Made by a program: the position numbers and the translations under genes
The notes under the pieces: model-generated
The model's input: only the letters and a program-made list of their open reading frames with translations
Databases searched by the model: none
Told to the model about the DNA's origin: nothing
Source of the DNA: Mycobacteroides sp. CBMA 271
GTDB lineage: Bacteria > Actinomycetota > Actinomycetes > Mycobacteriales > Mycobacteriaceae
NCBI RefSeq assembly: GCF_009729205.1
Contig: NZ_VTHB01000002.1
Coordinates: 124,001 to 188,000, forward strand
DNA: 64,000 nt
Direction of reading: 5' to 3'
Part shown: positions 48,653-59,111 of the stretch, piece by piece
How the letters are laid out: every line of letters starts with the position of its first letter
Numbering within the stretch: position 1 is the first letter of the stretch

Positions 48653-48656
48653 GTGG

Positions 48657-50689
<2,033 letters not shown>

Positions 50690-50758
50690 TCAGCCGGTGA
50701 GCCACTGTATCGCAGGCCACAGGCTTTCGGTGTATCCGGACAGGTGAAGGAGGTTCCC

Positions 50759-51406
50759 GTGCTCGTTTTGCTATTCGGTGCGCGCCCGCTGCCCCGTGCT
50801 CTCCGAGGTCTCCCCACGGAGCGGGTAGACGGGCCCGATGCACTACGCGCCGTCGTGGATGGACTCCCGGACGGCACCACGCGGCTCATCGTGGTCGGCG
50901 CCGACGACGATCTCGGTGCGGTGTTGACCCGGCTGATGCGCGCCGAAAGGCTGGACGTGGAGCTGGGTTTCGTACCGGATCGGCGCTCGCGCGCGAAGCA
51001 CCTCTACCGGATCAAATTTGGTGCGGCGCGGCGGGCCCGCTACGGCCGAGCCGTTCGACTGCCGCTCATCCGCGATGACACGGGCACCGCGGTCGCCGGC
51101 CGCGCCACCTGGCAGAGCGCTGCCGGAAACCGCATCACCGGCGAGGCAACGGTCGACGACACCCTGCTGTTCGGGCCCTCCAACGGCGCCGCCGCCGTCG
51201 ACGTGGAGCCCACAGAGTCCCAGCCCGGCCTACGCGCCTCGGTGCGGCGCCTACCGCGGCTCCTGCCCCGCCGCTGGGTGACCGGCCGAGCCGTCCAGCT
51301 GGGCACCGAGGGAGCCGTTGTCGTCCGCGACGGCGTCGCGGGTCCGCGCACGGTCACCAGGTCCACGTTCTATCGCCACCAGCACGGGTGGCTATTCGTC
51401 CGGTAG
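50759..51406 (+). CDS. Conserved mycobacterial protein (Rv0358-type)
   Basis: 215 aa, started at GTG 50759 because AAGGAGG lies at 50747-50753. It begins VPVLVLLFGARPLPRALRGLPTE and contains LIVVGADDDLGAVLTRLMRAERLDVELGFV, a small alpha/beta fold resembling the nucleotide-binding half of diacylglycerol-kinase-like proteins, and later an all-beta stretch. I recall the same gene between purA and the site-2 protease in M. tuberculosis. Function is unknown. Confidence 0.75.
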   Translation: MLVLLFGARPLPRALRGLPTERVDGPDALRAVVDGLPDGTTRLIVVGADDDLGAVLTRLMRAERLDVELGFVPDRRSRAKHLYRIKFGAARRARYGRAVRLPLIRDDTGTAVAGRATWQSAAGNRITGEATVDDTLLFGPSNGAAAVDVEPTESQPGLRASVRRLPRLLPRRWVTGRAVQLGTEGAVVVRDGVAGPRTVTRSTFYRHQHGWLFVR

Positions 51407-51416
51407 TTTCGGCGCC

Positions 51417-51438
51417 GATGAGCCGCTCGCGCGAAGAG
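51417..51438 (+). repeat. Dispersed 22-bp repeat, copy 7 (21/22)
   Basis: One mismatch. It sits in the 43-bp gap between the Rv0358-type gene and the site-2 protease, ending 11 bp before the protease GTG, so it probably lies in the 5' untranslated region or provides its ribosome-binding purines (GAAGAGGAG). Confidence 0.85.
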
Positions 51439-51449
51439 GAGACAACTCG

Positions 51450-52217
51450 GTGAACACCAAGCAGTCCGTCCGTCCCAGCCCCGTCTTTCTGGGGCTCGTC
51501 GCGCTGACCATCGCCGGGGCGGTGGTCGCATGGCTCGGCGGCAACTCCACGGAGCCACTGGCACGAGGCGGGGTGTTCGTCTCCGTGCTCGCCGGCTGGG
51601 TGGTGTCGCTGTGTCTGCACGAGTTTGGGCATGCTTACACCGCGTGGCGCTTCGGTGACACCGGCGCGCGCGGGTACCTGACGCTCAACCCGCTCAAGTA
51701 CACCGATCCCGTGCTGTCCCTGGCACTTCCGCTGGTATTCATCGCGCTCGGCGGCATCGGGCTACCGGGCGGCGCGGTCTATGTACACACCGCCGGGATG
51801 AGCAATCGGCAGCGCACCCTGGTGAGCCTGGCCGGTCCAACCGCCAACGCAGTGCTGGCCGTTTTGATTCTCGGGGCAACAACACTTTTCGCGAACTGGG
51901 CAGAGCACGCGGTGTTCTGGGCGGCGATGGCTTTCCTTGGCTTTCTCCAGGTGACGGCGGTAGTGCTCAACCTCCTGCCGGTACCCGGACTGGACGGATA
52001 CGGGGCACTGGAACCGCATTTGAGTCCGCGGACGCAGCACTCGCTCGCCAACTTCAAGACGTTCGGCTTCCTGATCTTGTTCGTGCTGTTGATGTCGCCG
52101 CCGATCAACCGGGCGTTCTTCGGTGCCGTGTACTGGATCGTCGAATCATTGGGCGTCGACCCCGGTTTCGCCGAACTGGGCGGCGCACTCTTCCGATTCT
52201 GGGCCAAGCTGCTCTAA
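51450..52217 (+). CDS. Site-2 protease family membrane metalloprotease (M50)
   Basis: 255 aa with about six membrane segments. The zinc motif HEFGH (in CLHEFGHAYTAWRFG) lies in the second segment, and LLPVPGLDGYGAL supplies the third ligand, as in SpoIVFB/Rip-type intramembrane proteases. The GTG at 51450 follows GAAGAGGAG from the adjacent repeat. The frame is open further upstream but that part codes for the repeat. It resembles Rv0359. Possible role: cleavage of membrane-bound anti-sigma factors or regulators. Confidence 0.87.
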   Translation: MNTKQSVRPSPVFLGLVALTIAGAVVAWLGGNSTEPLARGGVFVSVLAGWVVSLCLHEFGHAYTAWRFGDTGARGYLTLNPLKYTDPVLSLALPLVFIALGGIGLPGGAVYVHTAGMSNRQRTLVSLAGPTANAVLAVLILGATTLFANWAEHAVFWAAMAFLGFLQVTAVVLNLLPVPGLDGYGALEPHLSPRTQHSLANFKTFGFLILFVLLMSPPINRAFFGAVYWIVESLGVDPGFAELGGALFRFWAKLL

Positions 52218-52222
52218 CTTCG

Positions 52223-53134
52223 TCACCAGTTGGCGTGCTCTTCGCAATGCTCCTGCGCCTCAGGCGGTTCCACCTGAATGGTGGCATGCGGCAGACCGCG
52301 ATCGGTAAGCACGGACCGTGCCGCTGCCAGCACCTGGGCAGCATCTGCCGTGCTAGTCAGATGCACGGTGGCCATGTCCTTACCGGGCACCAGCGTCCAC
52401 ACGTGCAGATCATGCACGCTGGTCACCCCGTCGACGGCGAGCAGTGCCGCCCGTAACTCGTCGACGTCGATGTGCTTGGGCGAGGTCTCGGTCAGGATGC
52501 GCAGCGCGGCCCGCGCCAGCGAGAACGCACGCGGCAGAATCCACACCGAGATGAGAACGCCGACAACGATATCGGCGTACTGCCAGCTGGTGGTGAGGGT
52601 GATGATGGCGGCCACCAACACCCCGACGCTGCCGACGGCGTCGGCCAGCACCTCCATGTATGCACCGCGCACCGCAAGGCTGCTCTCGGCGTGCGAACGC
52701 AGCAGCCAGATCACCACCACGTTGGCGGCCAGGCCCGCCAAGGCCACCACCATCATCGGCAGACCGGGCACCTCCGGGGGTGCACCGCTGGTGAGACGCT
52801 CCACCGCCTCGTACATGACGAAGGCCGCGATGCCCGTCAGTAGCGCGGCGTTCACGATCGCGGTGAGCACCTCGGCCCGGTGCCATCCGTACGTCCTTGC
52901 CGGAGAGCTACTTCCGCGACGTGCCAGCACGATGGCACTGAGCCCCATGATGAGGCCGACCAGGTCGGTGAGCATATGACCGGCATCCGCCAACAGGGCG
53001 AGCGAATTGATCAGCAGGGCGACGACGAGTTCGAGCACAAAGAACGACCCGACAATGCCCAGCGACACCACCATGCGGCCCACCCGGGCATCAGCCGGAT
53101 TGGCGACCTGCCCGTGATCATGTCCAGCTCCCAC
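52223..53134 (-). CDS. Cation diffusion facilitator (Zn2+/Co2+ exporter)
   Basis: 303 aa. It starts at GTG 53134 behind GAGAGGAG. A His-rich start (GHDHG) is followed by six membrane segments, with the metal sites LLADAGHMLTD in TM2 and EVLADAVGSVGV in TM5, and a cytoplasmic C-terminal domain ending in HCEEHANW. It exports divalent metals by proton antiport. The start lies just downstream of an 18-bp palindrome typical of metal-responsive operators, so induction by zinc or a related metal is likely. Confidence 0.9.
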   Translation of the reverse strand: MGAGHDHGQVANPADARVGRMVVSLGIVGSFFVLELVVALLINSLALLADAGHMLTDLVGLIMGLSAIVLARRGSSSPARTYGWHRAEVLTAIVNAALLTGIAAFVMYEAVERLTSGAPPEVPGLPMMVVALAGLAANVVVIWLLRSHAESSLAVRGAYMEVLADAVGSVGVLVAAIITLTTSWQYADIVVGVLISVWILPRAFSLARAALRILTETSPKHIDVDELRAALLAVDGVTSVHDLHVWTLVPGKDMATVHLTSTADAAQVLAAARSVLTDRGLPHATIQVEPPEAQEHCEEHANW

Positions 53135-53162
53135 CGCGACTCCTCTCGACCACTCGAACTTA

Positions 53163-53180
53163 TATGCAAAAGTTCGCATA
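53163..53180. promoter_or_regulatory. Candidate metal-sensor operator before the CDF exporter
   Basis: TATGC-AAAAGTTC-GCATA forms an 18-bp dyad 29 bp upstream of the exporter start. On the minus strand it overlaps a plausible promoter (TTGCCC, 16 bp, TATAAG). AT-rich dyads of this type are bound by ArsR/SmtB-family sensors. No regulator gene is adjacent. Confidence 0.5.
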
Positions 53181-53212
53181 GGGCAATGAGTTCCCCTTGC
53201 GGGTCAATCTCG

Positions 53213-53273
53213 CCGACACGCCGTCTCCTGGCGGGCTCGTATCGCACCTTCTCGCCGCAAGACGGCGTGTCGG
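53213..53273. terminator. 14-bp perfect inverted repeat after the DUF3151 gene
   Basis: Arms CCGACACGCCGTCT (53213-53226) and AGACGGCGTGTCGG (53260-53273) enclose 33 bp. It begins 10 bp past the stop of the minus-strand DUF3151 gene and lies upstream of the CDF promoter, a position that suits a GC-rich terminator without a T-run. Confidence 0.6.
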
Positions 53274-53282
53274 GGAAAGCGT

Positions 53283-53708
53283 TTAGAGGCCGAGTGCGGG
53301 ACGAGCAGCGGGATCGCAGTCGTCGAGCAGATCGCAGCACCGCGCGAACTCGGGGCTCTCCCCGATCAGCTGCGCGGCGCGCGCCAGGGCCGCCACGGCC
53401 CGCAGGAAGCCCCGGTTGGGCTCATGCGAGTACGGCACCGGACCGAAGCCCTTCCACCCGTTTCGTCGCAACTGGTCCAGGCCCCGGTGATATCCGGTGC
53501 GTGCGAACGCGTAGGCCGTGACGGTGCTCGCAATCGAGCCATCATCGTCTAGCGCGTTCTCGGCCAGTTCGGCCCAGGCGATCGACGCGGCGGGATACGC
53601 CGCCGCCACCGCCGCGGGGTCCTGCCCGTTGAGCAGGGCCGATTCGGCGTCGTGGTCTCCGGGTAGCAGCACCGGCTCGGGACCCAGCAGATCATGCATT
53701 GGACTCAT
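53283..53708 (-). CDS. DUF3151 family protein (Rv0360c-type)
   Basis: 141 aa soluble protein. LGPEPVLLPGDHDAESAL near the start, AYAFARTGYHRGLDQLRRNGWKG and a C-terminal LLDDCDPAARPALGL match the actinobacterial DUF3151 family. Function is unknown. The ATG at 53708 fits the start I recall for Rv0360c; an ATG 9 bp further upstream is equally possible, since neither has a strong ribosome-binding site. It is divergent from the Rv0361-type gene. Confidence 0.82.
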   Translation of the reverse strand: MSPMHDLLGPEPVLLPGDHDAESALLNGQDPAAVAAAYPAASIAWAELAENALDDDGSIASTVTAYAFARTGYHRGLDQLRRNGWKGFGPVPYSHEPNRGFLRAVAALARAAQLIGESPEFARCCDLLDDCDPAARPALGL

Positions 53709-53764
53709 GGCAGCCATTGTGACGCGAACCGTCTGCCACGATCGCGATAGGGTGGGCCCGGATC

Positions 53765-53786
53765 GATGAGGCGCTGCGCGAAAAGC
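53765..53786 (+). repeat. Dispersed 22-bp repeat, degenerate copy 8
   Basis: GATGAGGCGCTGCGCGAAAAGC aligns to the repeat with one deleted base and a few changes. It lies 27 bp upstream of the Rv0361-type ATG, again at a gene 5' end. It could be chance or a decayed copy. Confidence 0.4.
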
Positions 53787-53812
53787 GTTAAGCATGGATA
53801 GGAACGAAACGC

Positions 53813-54592
53813 ATGGCGAACCCCACCGGTGGAAACCCCGAGGCCACGCCCGACGCACAGGTCGGCACGCCTGAGGACTCCGCCGAGCAGCCGGAAGGCG
53901 CCGCCAACACACCGGAGATCTTTGATACCGCCGACACCGGCCCGGTGCCCCCATTGGACGACGCCCAAACCGTCGTGATGCCCTCGGCTAAACCTGAGGT
54001 TCCGCGCTACACGGCGCCGGGATTCGATGCCAACAAGACCGAGATGATCGCTCCCGTGGGCGATGATCCGAAAACCGAGCTCATCGCGCCACTGTCGACG
54101 CAGGCGCGCCCCAAGGCGGCGGCCCCGGAAACCATCGCGCCCCGCAAGGAAGAGAAGCGCAGCTGGGGTTGGGTGATCGCGCTCGCGCTCGTCGTCGCGG
54201 CGTTGGCCGCAGTGATCGTGCTTGCCGCCGTCGTCATCTCACGCAGCAGCACGCCCAAGGCCTCACAAGAAGAGCTGGTGCGCAACAGCATTCAGAGCTA
54301 CGACAACGCCATCCAGACCGGGAACCTGGCCGCGCTGCGGACCATCACCTGCGGCGAGACCCGCGACGGTTACGTCCGCTACCCCGATGCCGAGTGGTCG
54401 CAGACCTATCAGAAGGTGGCGACCGCCAAGCAGTACCCAGTGGTGGCAAGCATCGATGAAGTCGTCGTCAACGGCGAACACGCCGAGGCCAACGTCACCT
54501 CGTTCATGGCGTTTGCGCCGCAGACCCGGTCGTCGCGAAGTTTCGATCTGCAGTTCCGCGACAAGGAATGGAAGATCTGCCAGTCGGACTAG
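53813..54592 (+). CDS. Single-pass membrane protein (Rv0361-type)
   Basis: 259 aa. A long Pro/Thr/Glu-rich cytoplasmic region (residues 1-118) leads to one membrane segment (WGWVIALALVVAALAAVIVLAAVVI) and an extracytoplasmic domain of about 110 residues with two Cys (TITCGET, KICQSD). The cytoplasmic part holds a short duplicated motif, KTEMIAPVGDDP and KTELIAPL, plus AQTVVMP. These Thr-containing motifs could be kinase targets. I recall the same gene at Rv0361. Function is unknown. Confidence 0.8.
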   Translation: MANPTGGNPEATPDAQVGTPEDSAEQPEGAANTPEIFDTADTGPVPPLDDAQTVVMPSAKPEVPRYTAPGFDANKTEMIAPVGDDPKTELIAPLSTQARPKAAAPETIAPRKEEKRSWGWVIALALVVAALAAVIVLAAVVISRSSTPKASQEELVRNSIQSYDNAIQTGNLAALRTITCGETRDGYVRYPDAEWSQTYQKVATAKQYPVVASIDEVVVNGEHAEANVTSFMAFAPQTRSSRSFDLQFRDKEWKICQSD

Positions 54593-54595
54593 GAC

Positions 54596-55834
54596 TCACG
54601 CGGTCAGCTGGCGCGTCGCGACGGACTCCGAAATGTGCCTAGCGAGTTCACCGGCCTCTTTGTCCACATCGTGGCATTCCAGGATCGCCAGCCGCGCGGC
54701 CTCGCCCATCGCCGTGATGGCCTCGCTCGACGCACTCAGGCAATTCGCCATGGCCGCCACCAGCGCCTCGACATCACCAGCGGGCACCAACCATCCGTGC
54801 TCGCCATCGCGGACCAGCTCGGGGATTCCTGCCACGAACGTGCTGAGCACGGGACGCTGCAAAACCATGGCCTCCATGATCACCACCGGAAGCCCCTCCG
54901 CGAAGCTAGGCAGAACCATCGCACGCGACTTCAGAATCTCCTCGCGCACCTGGCCGTTACTCAGCCAGCCGGTGATCCGAACAGAGTCGCCAAGCCGATA
55001 AGACGAGACCAAGCGTTCGATTTCGCCACGCATGTCCCCGTCGCCGACCAGAACCAGTTCGAAAGTGATGCCCCGCTCCGATAGCCGGCGAGCGGCCTCT
55101 ACGAGAAGCAGTTGACCCTTCTGCTCACTTAGTCGGCCAACACACACCAGCCGATTGTCAACAATGGGAGTGTCCGCGGGATCCTGGTGAAAACCCTTAT
55201 CTATCCCGCACCGCACCACCTTGATTTTCGACCAGTACTCGTGCGAGACCTGCCGATAGAGTTGACTCCGGCCAAATGACGAAACCGCAACCGCGAAATC
55301 GGATCTACGGATCTTCTCGGGCAGTGCGATTGCCGCCGCGCTGTCGAATTCATCGGGCCCATGGGCGGTGAAACTCCAACCCGGTCCACCGAGCTCATGG
55401 GTCAGCATGGCGACTTCGGCCGAGTTAGTACCGAAATGCGCGTGCAGGTGTTCGGAACCGAAATCGTCAACCCATCGGAGAACGAGGCACGCTTCCACCA
55501 AGTAGACGAAGTGGACCCACAACGGTCGGGAAGACCTGTAACCCACCCGCCACGCCAACGCCAACGCCTTCGTCAGCCGTACGGGCCTCGTCAACAAGAC
55601 CCGGAGGAATGCGGCCAGCAGCGGAGCGAAACCACCCTGAAGAACGTATCGGGTCATCGCCCGCTCACGCTGGTCTTCTTCGCCAGGTAGGGGGTAGTCC
55701 CAGCCACGAATGGAAACCCGCAAGACCTCATGCCCCTGGCGTTCTAGCGCGAGAATCTCACGCCGGATGAAGCTATGGCTGGCTGCGGGATAACCGTTGA
55801 CGACATACGCAAGTCGCATAGGTCGGTCCGTCAC
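54596..55834 (-). CDS. Glycosyltransferase family 4
   Basis: 412 aa. It starts at GTG 55834 with AGGAGG 8 bp upstream. An N-terminal acceptor domain (LAYVVNGYPAASHSFIRREI, HLHAHFGTNSAEVA) and a C-terminal GT4 donor-binding domain (LVCVGRLSEQKGQLLLVEA, LVGDGDMRGEIE, LPSFAEGLPVVIMEAM) are seen. It should transfer a sugar from an activated donor to a lipid or saccharide. The gene and its divergent GT2 neighbour stand between the Rv0361-type gene and fba, where M. tuberculosis has mgtE. A product of these two enzymes is likely an extracellular glycan. Confidence 0.88.
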   Translation of the reverse strand: MTDRPMRLAYVVNGYPAASHSFIRREILALERQGHEVLRVSIRGWDYPLPGEEDQRERAMTRYVLQGGFAPLLAAFLRVLLTRPVRLTKALALAWRVGYRSSRPLWVHFVYLVEACLVLRWVDDFGSEHLHAHFGTNSAEVAMLTHELGGPGWSFTAHGPDEFDSAAAIALPEKIRRSDFAVAVSSFGRSQLYRQVSHEYWSKIKVVRCGIDKGFHQDPADTPIVDNRLVCVGRLSEQKGQLLLVEAARRLSERGITFELVLVGDGDMRGEIERLVSSYRLGDSVRITGWLSNGQVREEILKSRAMVLPSFAEGLPVVIMEAMVLQRPVLSTFVAGIPELVRDGEHGWLVPAGDVEALVAAMANCLSASSEAITAMGEAARLAILECHDVDKEAGELARHISESVATRQLTA

Positions 55835-56001
55835 CTGTCCGACCTCCTGACACGCGCCATCAGTGCTGCCCTCCCGGTCACCCATCGTCGCCACGACAAC
55901 GAGGTCGTGAACATCATGCCGCCTCGGCGTCGAGCGGACACCCACCGTCGCAAACAAGTACGCTTCACCACGGTCATGACCCTGACGACAGGAGGACGAG
56001 C

Positions 56002-57210
56002 GTGATTTCGCTGATCCTTCTTCTCATCGCGGCAATACCCAGTATTCCGGTGGGCACCTTGCTCATCGAAGCAACTGGTTCGCTGCGAAAGGTCAGGCAT
56101 CCAGAAAATGATCTTGATTCCGGGGCTCCGCGCACGCTGGCTGTCGTTATCCCCGCCCGCAATGAAAGTACCGGCATTGTCCCAACCCTCCGGGATATCA
56201 CGCCTCAATTAGTCCCGGGAAATCGCGTCATCGTGGTGGCGGACAATTGCTCTGACGATACGGCGGCAGTCGCTCGGCGCAATGGAGCGGAAGTCATCGA
56301 ACGTGCGGATCTGGAGAAGATCGGCAAGGGCTACGCGTTAAGTCACGCAATCGAGTATCTCCGCAGCGATCCCCCAGATGTGGTTATCTTCATAGACGCC
56401 GATTGCCGGGTCGAAGCATCTTTGGTGCCCACCCTGGCGCGGGTATCCGGGCAACTGCAACGCCCAGTTCAAGCGTGCTTTCTCATGAGAGCTGCAGAGA
56501 ACTCGCCGGAGGATCACAAGCTTCTGGAGTTCGCGTTTCTCCTCAAGAACTTTATTCGCCCGCTGGGGCTGAGAAATTTGAACTGTGCCGTCCAACTGAT
56601 GGGTACCGGCATGGCCTTTCCGTGGGAGGTTATTCAGTCAGCGCCACTCGCGACAGGGAACATCGTCGAGGACATGAAGCTTGGCCTCGATCTCGCATCG
56701 GTGGGCAAAGCCGCGTACTTTTGGCCATCAGTCGGCGTCACGAGCGTGTTTCCGACCACGGCAGAAGGCGTTCGTGGCCAAAGTGAGCGCTGGAATCAAG
56801 GGCACCTCGGCATAATGCTCAAGACCGCACCCAAGTATCTGCTTCGCGGTATTCGGGACCGAAACGTGGATCTACTGGCAGTGGTCCTCGATACGCTGGT
56901 ACCGCCATTGTTCATCCTCGGCGCCGCCGTTGCCGGAGTCTGGATTCTGGAATTGGTATTCGCAGCGTTCGGATTCGGCTATGCCGGCTTTATCCTGGCA
57001 ACGACGAACGTGGGCGTCTTTTTGTCCACGATCATCGCGGCCTGGCTCACATTTGGGCGGAAGGTCATGCCTGCCCGCACACTGCTCAGGCTCAGCACCT
57101 TTGCACTCCGGAAGCTGCAACTTTTTGGCGGGATGGCCAAGAAGCGCGGCGCCACCGAATGGGTAAGGGCGGATCGCACTGCGTCCGCCCCGCCTCCCAA
57201 CGATTCCTGA
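56002..57210 (+). CDS. Glycosyltransferase family 2, membrane-anchored
   Basis: 402 aa. It starts at GTG 56002 behind AGGAGG at 55990-55995. A first membrane segment is followed by a GT-A domain with VVIPARNES, VVADNCSDDT, IFIDADCRVE (DxD), a product-binding GTGMAF and the QSERWNQGH (QxxRW-like) motif of processive transferases. Three C-terminal membrane segments and a charged tail follow. It resembles N-acetylglucosaminyl- or cellulose-synthase-like enzymes. By eye its bases are more AT-rich than its neighbours, which hints at transfer. Confidence 0.87.
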   Translation: MISLILLLIAAIPSIPVGTLLIEATGSLRKVRHPENDLDSGAPRTLAVVIPARNESTGIVPTLRDITPQLVPGNRVIVVADNCSDDTAAVARRNGAEVIERADLEKIGKGYALSHAIEYLRSDPPDVVIFIDADCRVEASLVPTLARVSGQLQRPVQACFLMRAAENSPEDHKLLEFAFLLKNFIRPLGLRNLNCAVQLMGTGMAFPWEVIQSAPLATGNIVEDMKLGLDLASVGKAAYFWPSVGVTSVFPTTAEGVRGQSERWNQGHLGIMLKTAPKYLLRGIRDRNVDLLAVVLDTLVPPLFILGAAVAGVWILELVFAAFGFGYAGFILATTNVGVFLSTIIAAWLTFGRKVMPARTLLRLSTFALRKLQLFGGMAKKRGATEWVRADRTASAPPPNDS

Positions 57211-57213
57211 CGG

Positions 57214-58251
57214 TCAGCCGGCGGAGACCGACCGGCTGGCCGACTTCAGATCGTTGCAGGCCTCGATGACACGCTCGGTCATGCTGGCCTCGGCCTTCTT
57301 CAGGTAGCTGCGCGGGTCATAGAACTTCTTGTTTCCCACCTCGCCGTCGATCTTGAGCACACCGTCGTAGTTGGCGAACATGTGCCCGGCGACCGGCCGG
57401 GTGAAGGCGTACTGGGTGTCGGTGTCGACATTCATCTTGACCACGCCGTACCGCAGTGAGTCCTCGATCTCCGACTTCAGCGAGCCCGATCCACCGTGAA
57501 ACACGAAGTCGAACGGCTTGGAACCCTCCGCCAGTCCGAGCTTGGCCGCGGCGACGCGCTGCCCCTCGGCCAGCACCTCCGGCTTGAGCTTGACGTTGCC
57601 CGGCTTGTACACGCCGTGCACGTTGCCGAACGTCGCGGCCAGCAGGTACCGGCCCTTCTCGCCGACACCAAGCGCGTCGACGGTCTTCTCGAAGTCCTCC
57701 GAGGAGGTGTAGAGCTTCTCGTTGATCTCGGCCTCGACGCCGTCCTCCTCGCCGCCGACGACACCGATCTCCACCTCGAGGATGATGTGAGCCTTGGCGG
57801 TCGCAGCCAGCAGTTCAGCCGCGATCTGAAGGTTCTCGCCGATCGGCACCGCCGAGCCGTCCCACATGTGCGACTGGAACAGCGGGTTCTGCCCGGCGGC
57901 GACCCGCTCCTGCGAGATGGCGATCAGCGGGCGTACGAAGCCGTCCAGCTTGTCCTTGGGGCAGTGGTCGGTGTGCAGAGCGACAGTGATGTCGTACTTG
58001 GCGGCGACCACATGCGCGAATTCCGCGAGCGCGACCGATCCGGTCACCATGTCCTTGATGCCCAGACCGGAGCCGAATTCCGCTCCTCCGGTGGAGAACT
58101 GGATGATGCCGTCGCTGCCCGCATCGGCGAAGCCCTTGATGGCTGCGTTGATCGTCTCCGACGAGGTGCAGTTGATCGCCGGAAAGGCGAAGGAGTGCTC
58201 CTTGGCCCGGTCCAGCATTTCGGCGTAGACCTCAGGCGTCGCGATGGGCAC
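57214..58251 (-). CDS. fba: Class II fructose-bisphosphate aldolase
   Basis: 345 aa. It cleaves fructose-1,6-bisphosphate in glycolysis and runs in reverse in gluconeogenesis. It has FAFPAINCTSSET at the start, zinc ligands in LHTDHCPKDK and FGNVHGVYKPGNVKL, the substrate loop VFHGGSGS and MNVDTDTQYAFTRPV. It starts at GTG 58251 with GGAGG upstream. The family and order (fba next to dedA) match Rv0363c/Rv0364. Confidence 0.96.
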   Translation of the reverse strand: MPIATPEVYAEMLDRAKEHSFAFPAINCTSSETINAAIKGFADAGSDGIIQFSTGGAEFGSGLGIKDMVTGSVALAEFAHVVAAKYDITVALHTDHCPKDKLDGFVRPLIAISQERVAAGQNPLFQSHMWDGSAVPIGENLQIAAELLAATAKAHIILEVEIGVVGGEEDGVEAEINEKLYTSSEDFEKTVDALGVGEKGRYLLAATFGNVHGVYKPGNVKLKPEVLAEGQRVAAAKLGLAEGSKPFDFVFHGGSGSLKSEIEDSLRYGVVKMNVDTDTQYAFTRPVAGHMFANYDGVLKIDGEVGNKKFYDPRSYLKKAEASMTERVIEACNDLKSASRSVSAG

Positions 58252-58341
58252 GGGTGACCTCCATGTCGGTGCTCAGTGGGATTCGCCCCTCACCATAAGC
58301 CAGCCAAGTTATGTCCACATACCGCCGGTAGGGTTGGCCGC

Positions 58342-59046
58342 GTGAACTTGCTGGCTGCACCCGAATCCGTCACCAACCTGGCACTCATGCCGGATTTCCT
58401 GGATCCGGTCAAACTGCTCGGCCACTTCGGAACCCTGGCGCTGCTCGGGTTGCTGGTGGTGATCTTTGCGGAGTCAGGTGTGCTGTTCCCGGTGCTACCC
58501 GGTGACTCGTTGTTGTTCGTGGCTGGGATGTTGGCCGCCGGCACGGCCGCAGCCGCCGCCGATGGTGCACCACAGGCCAATTTTCAGCTCTGGCAGCTGT
58601 TGGTCTTCGTTCCTCTCGCCGCCATCCTGGGCGGGCAGGTCGGCTACTGGATCGGCCGCGGAATTGGCACCTCGATGTTCAAGCCCGACGCGCGCTTCCT
58701 CAAGCAGCTCTACCTCGACGAGGCGCACGCCTTCTTCGAGAAGCGCGGTCCGTTCGCCATCGTGATCGCCCGGTTCGTGCCGATCGTGCGGACCCTGGCC
58801 CCGATCACCGCGGGCGCGGCCAAGATGAGCTACCCGATTTTCGCGCTCTACAACATCTTGGGCGCCGTGGTGTGGGGTGCGGGCCTGACGCTGCTGGGCT
58901 ACTGGCTGGGCCAGTTCGAGATCATCCAGAAGCTGCTCGAGCCGATCTTCATCCTGATCGTGCTGGTCTCGGTGGCCCCGATGTTCTTCGAATGGATGCG
59001 ACGCCGCAAGGCCGCAAAGCAGCCGGAGACGCCCACCGAGGCCTAA
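58342..59046 (+). CDS. DedA-family membrane protein
   Basis: 234 aa, started at GTG 58342. It has about five membrane segments. The family signature is seen in FAESGVLFPVLPGDSLLFVAG, then GYWIGRGIG and FEKRGPFAIVIARFVPIVRTLAPITAGAAKMSY, where Arg and the acidic residue are key to transport. DedA proteins act as lipid scramblases or flippases (undecaprenyl phosphate or phospholipids). It corresponds to Rv0364, divergent from fba. Confidence 0.9.
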   Translation: MNLLAAPESVTNLALMPDFLDPVKLLGHFGTLALLGLLVVIFAESGVLFPVLPGDSLLFVAGMLAAGTAAAAADGAPQANFQLWQLLVFVPLAAILGGQVGYWIGRGIGTSMFKPDARFLKQLYLDEAHAFFEKRGPFAIVIARFVPIVRTLAPITAGAAKMSYPIFALYNILGAVVWGAGLTLLGYWLGQFEIIQKLLEPIFILIVLVSVAPMFFEWMRRRKAAKQPETPTEA

Positions 59047-59111
59047 CGGACAGACGGCCCAGGCCGGGGCTACTCGCGCATTCCCTGCAAAAGCGGATCG
59101 CGACGTGCGGT

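Noticed and set aside
50880..50891. CGGCTCATCG within the Rv0358-type gene as another dispersed repeat copy
   Set aside because: Only about 10 bases match and they encode an ordinary part of the protein; no CTCTTCGCG half is present.
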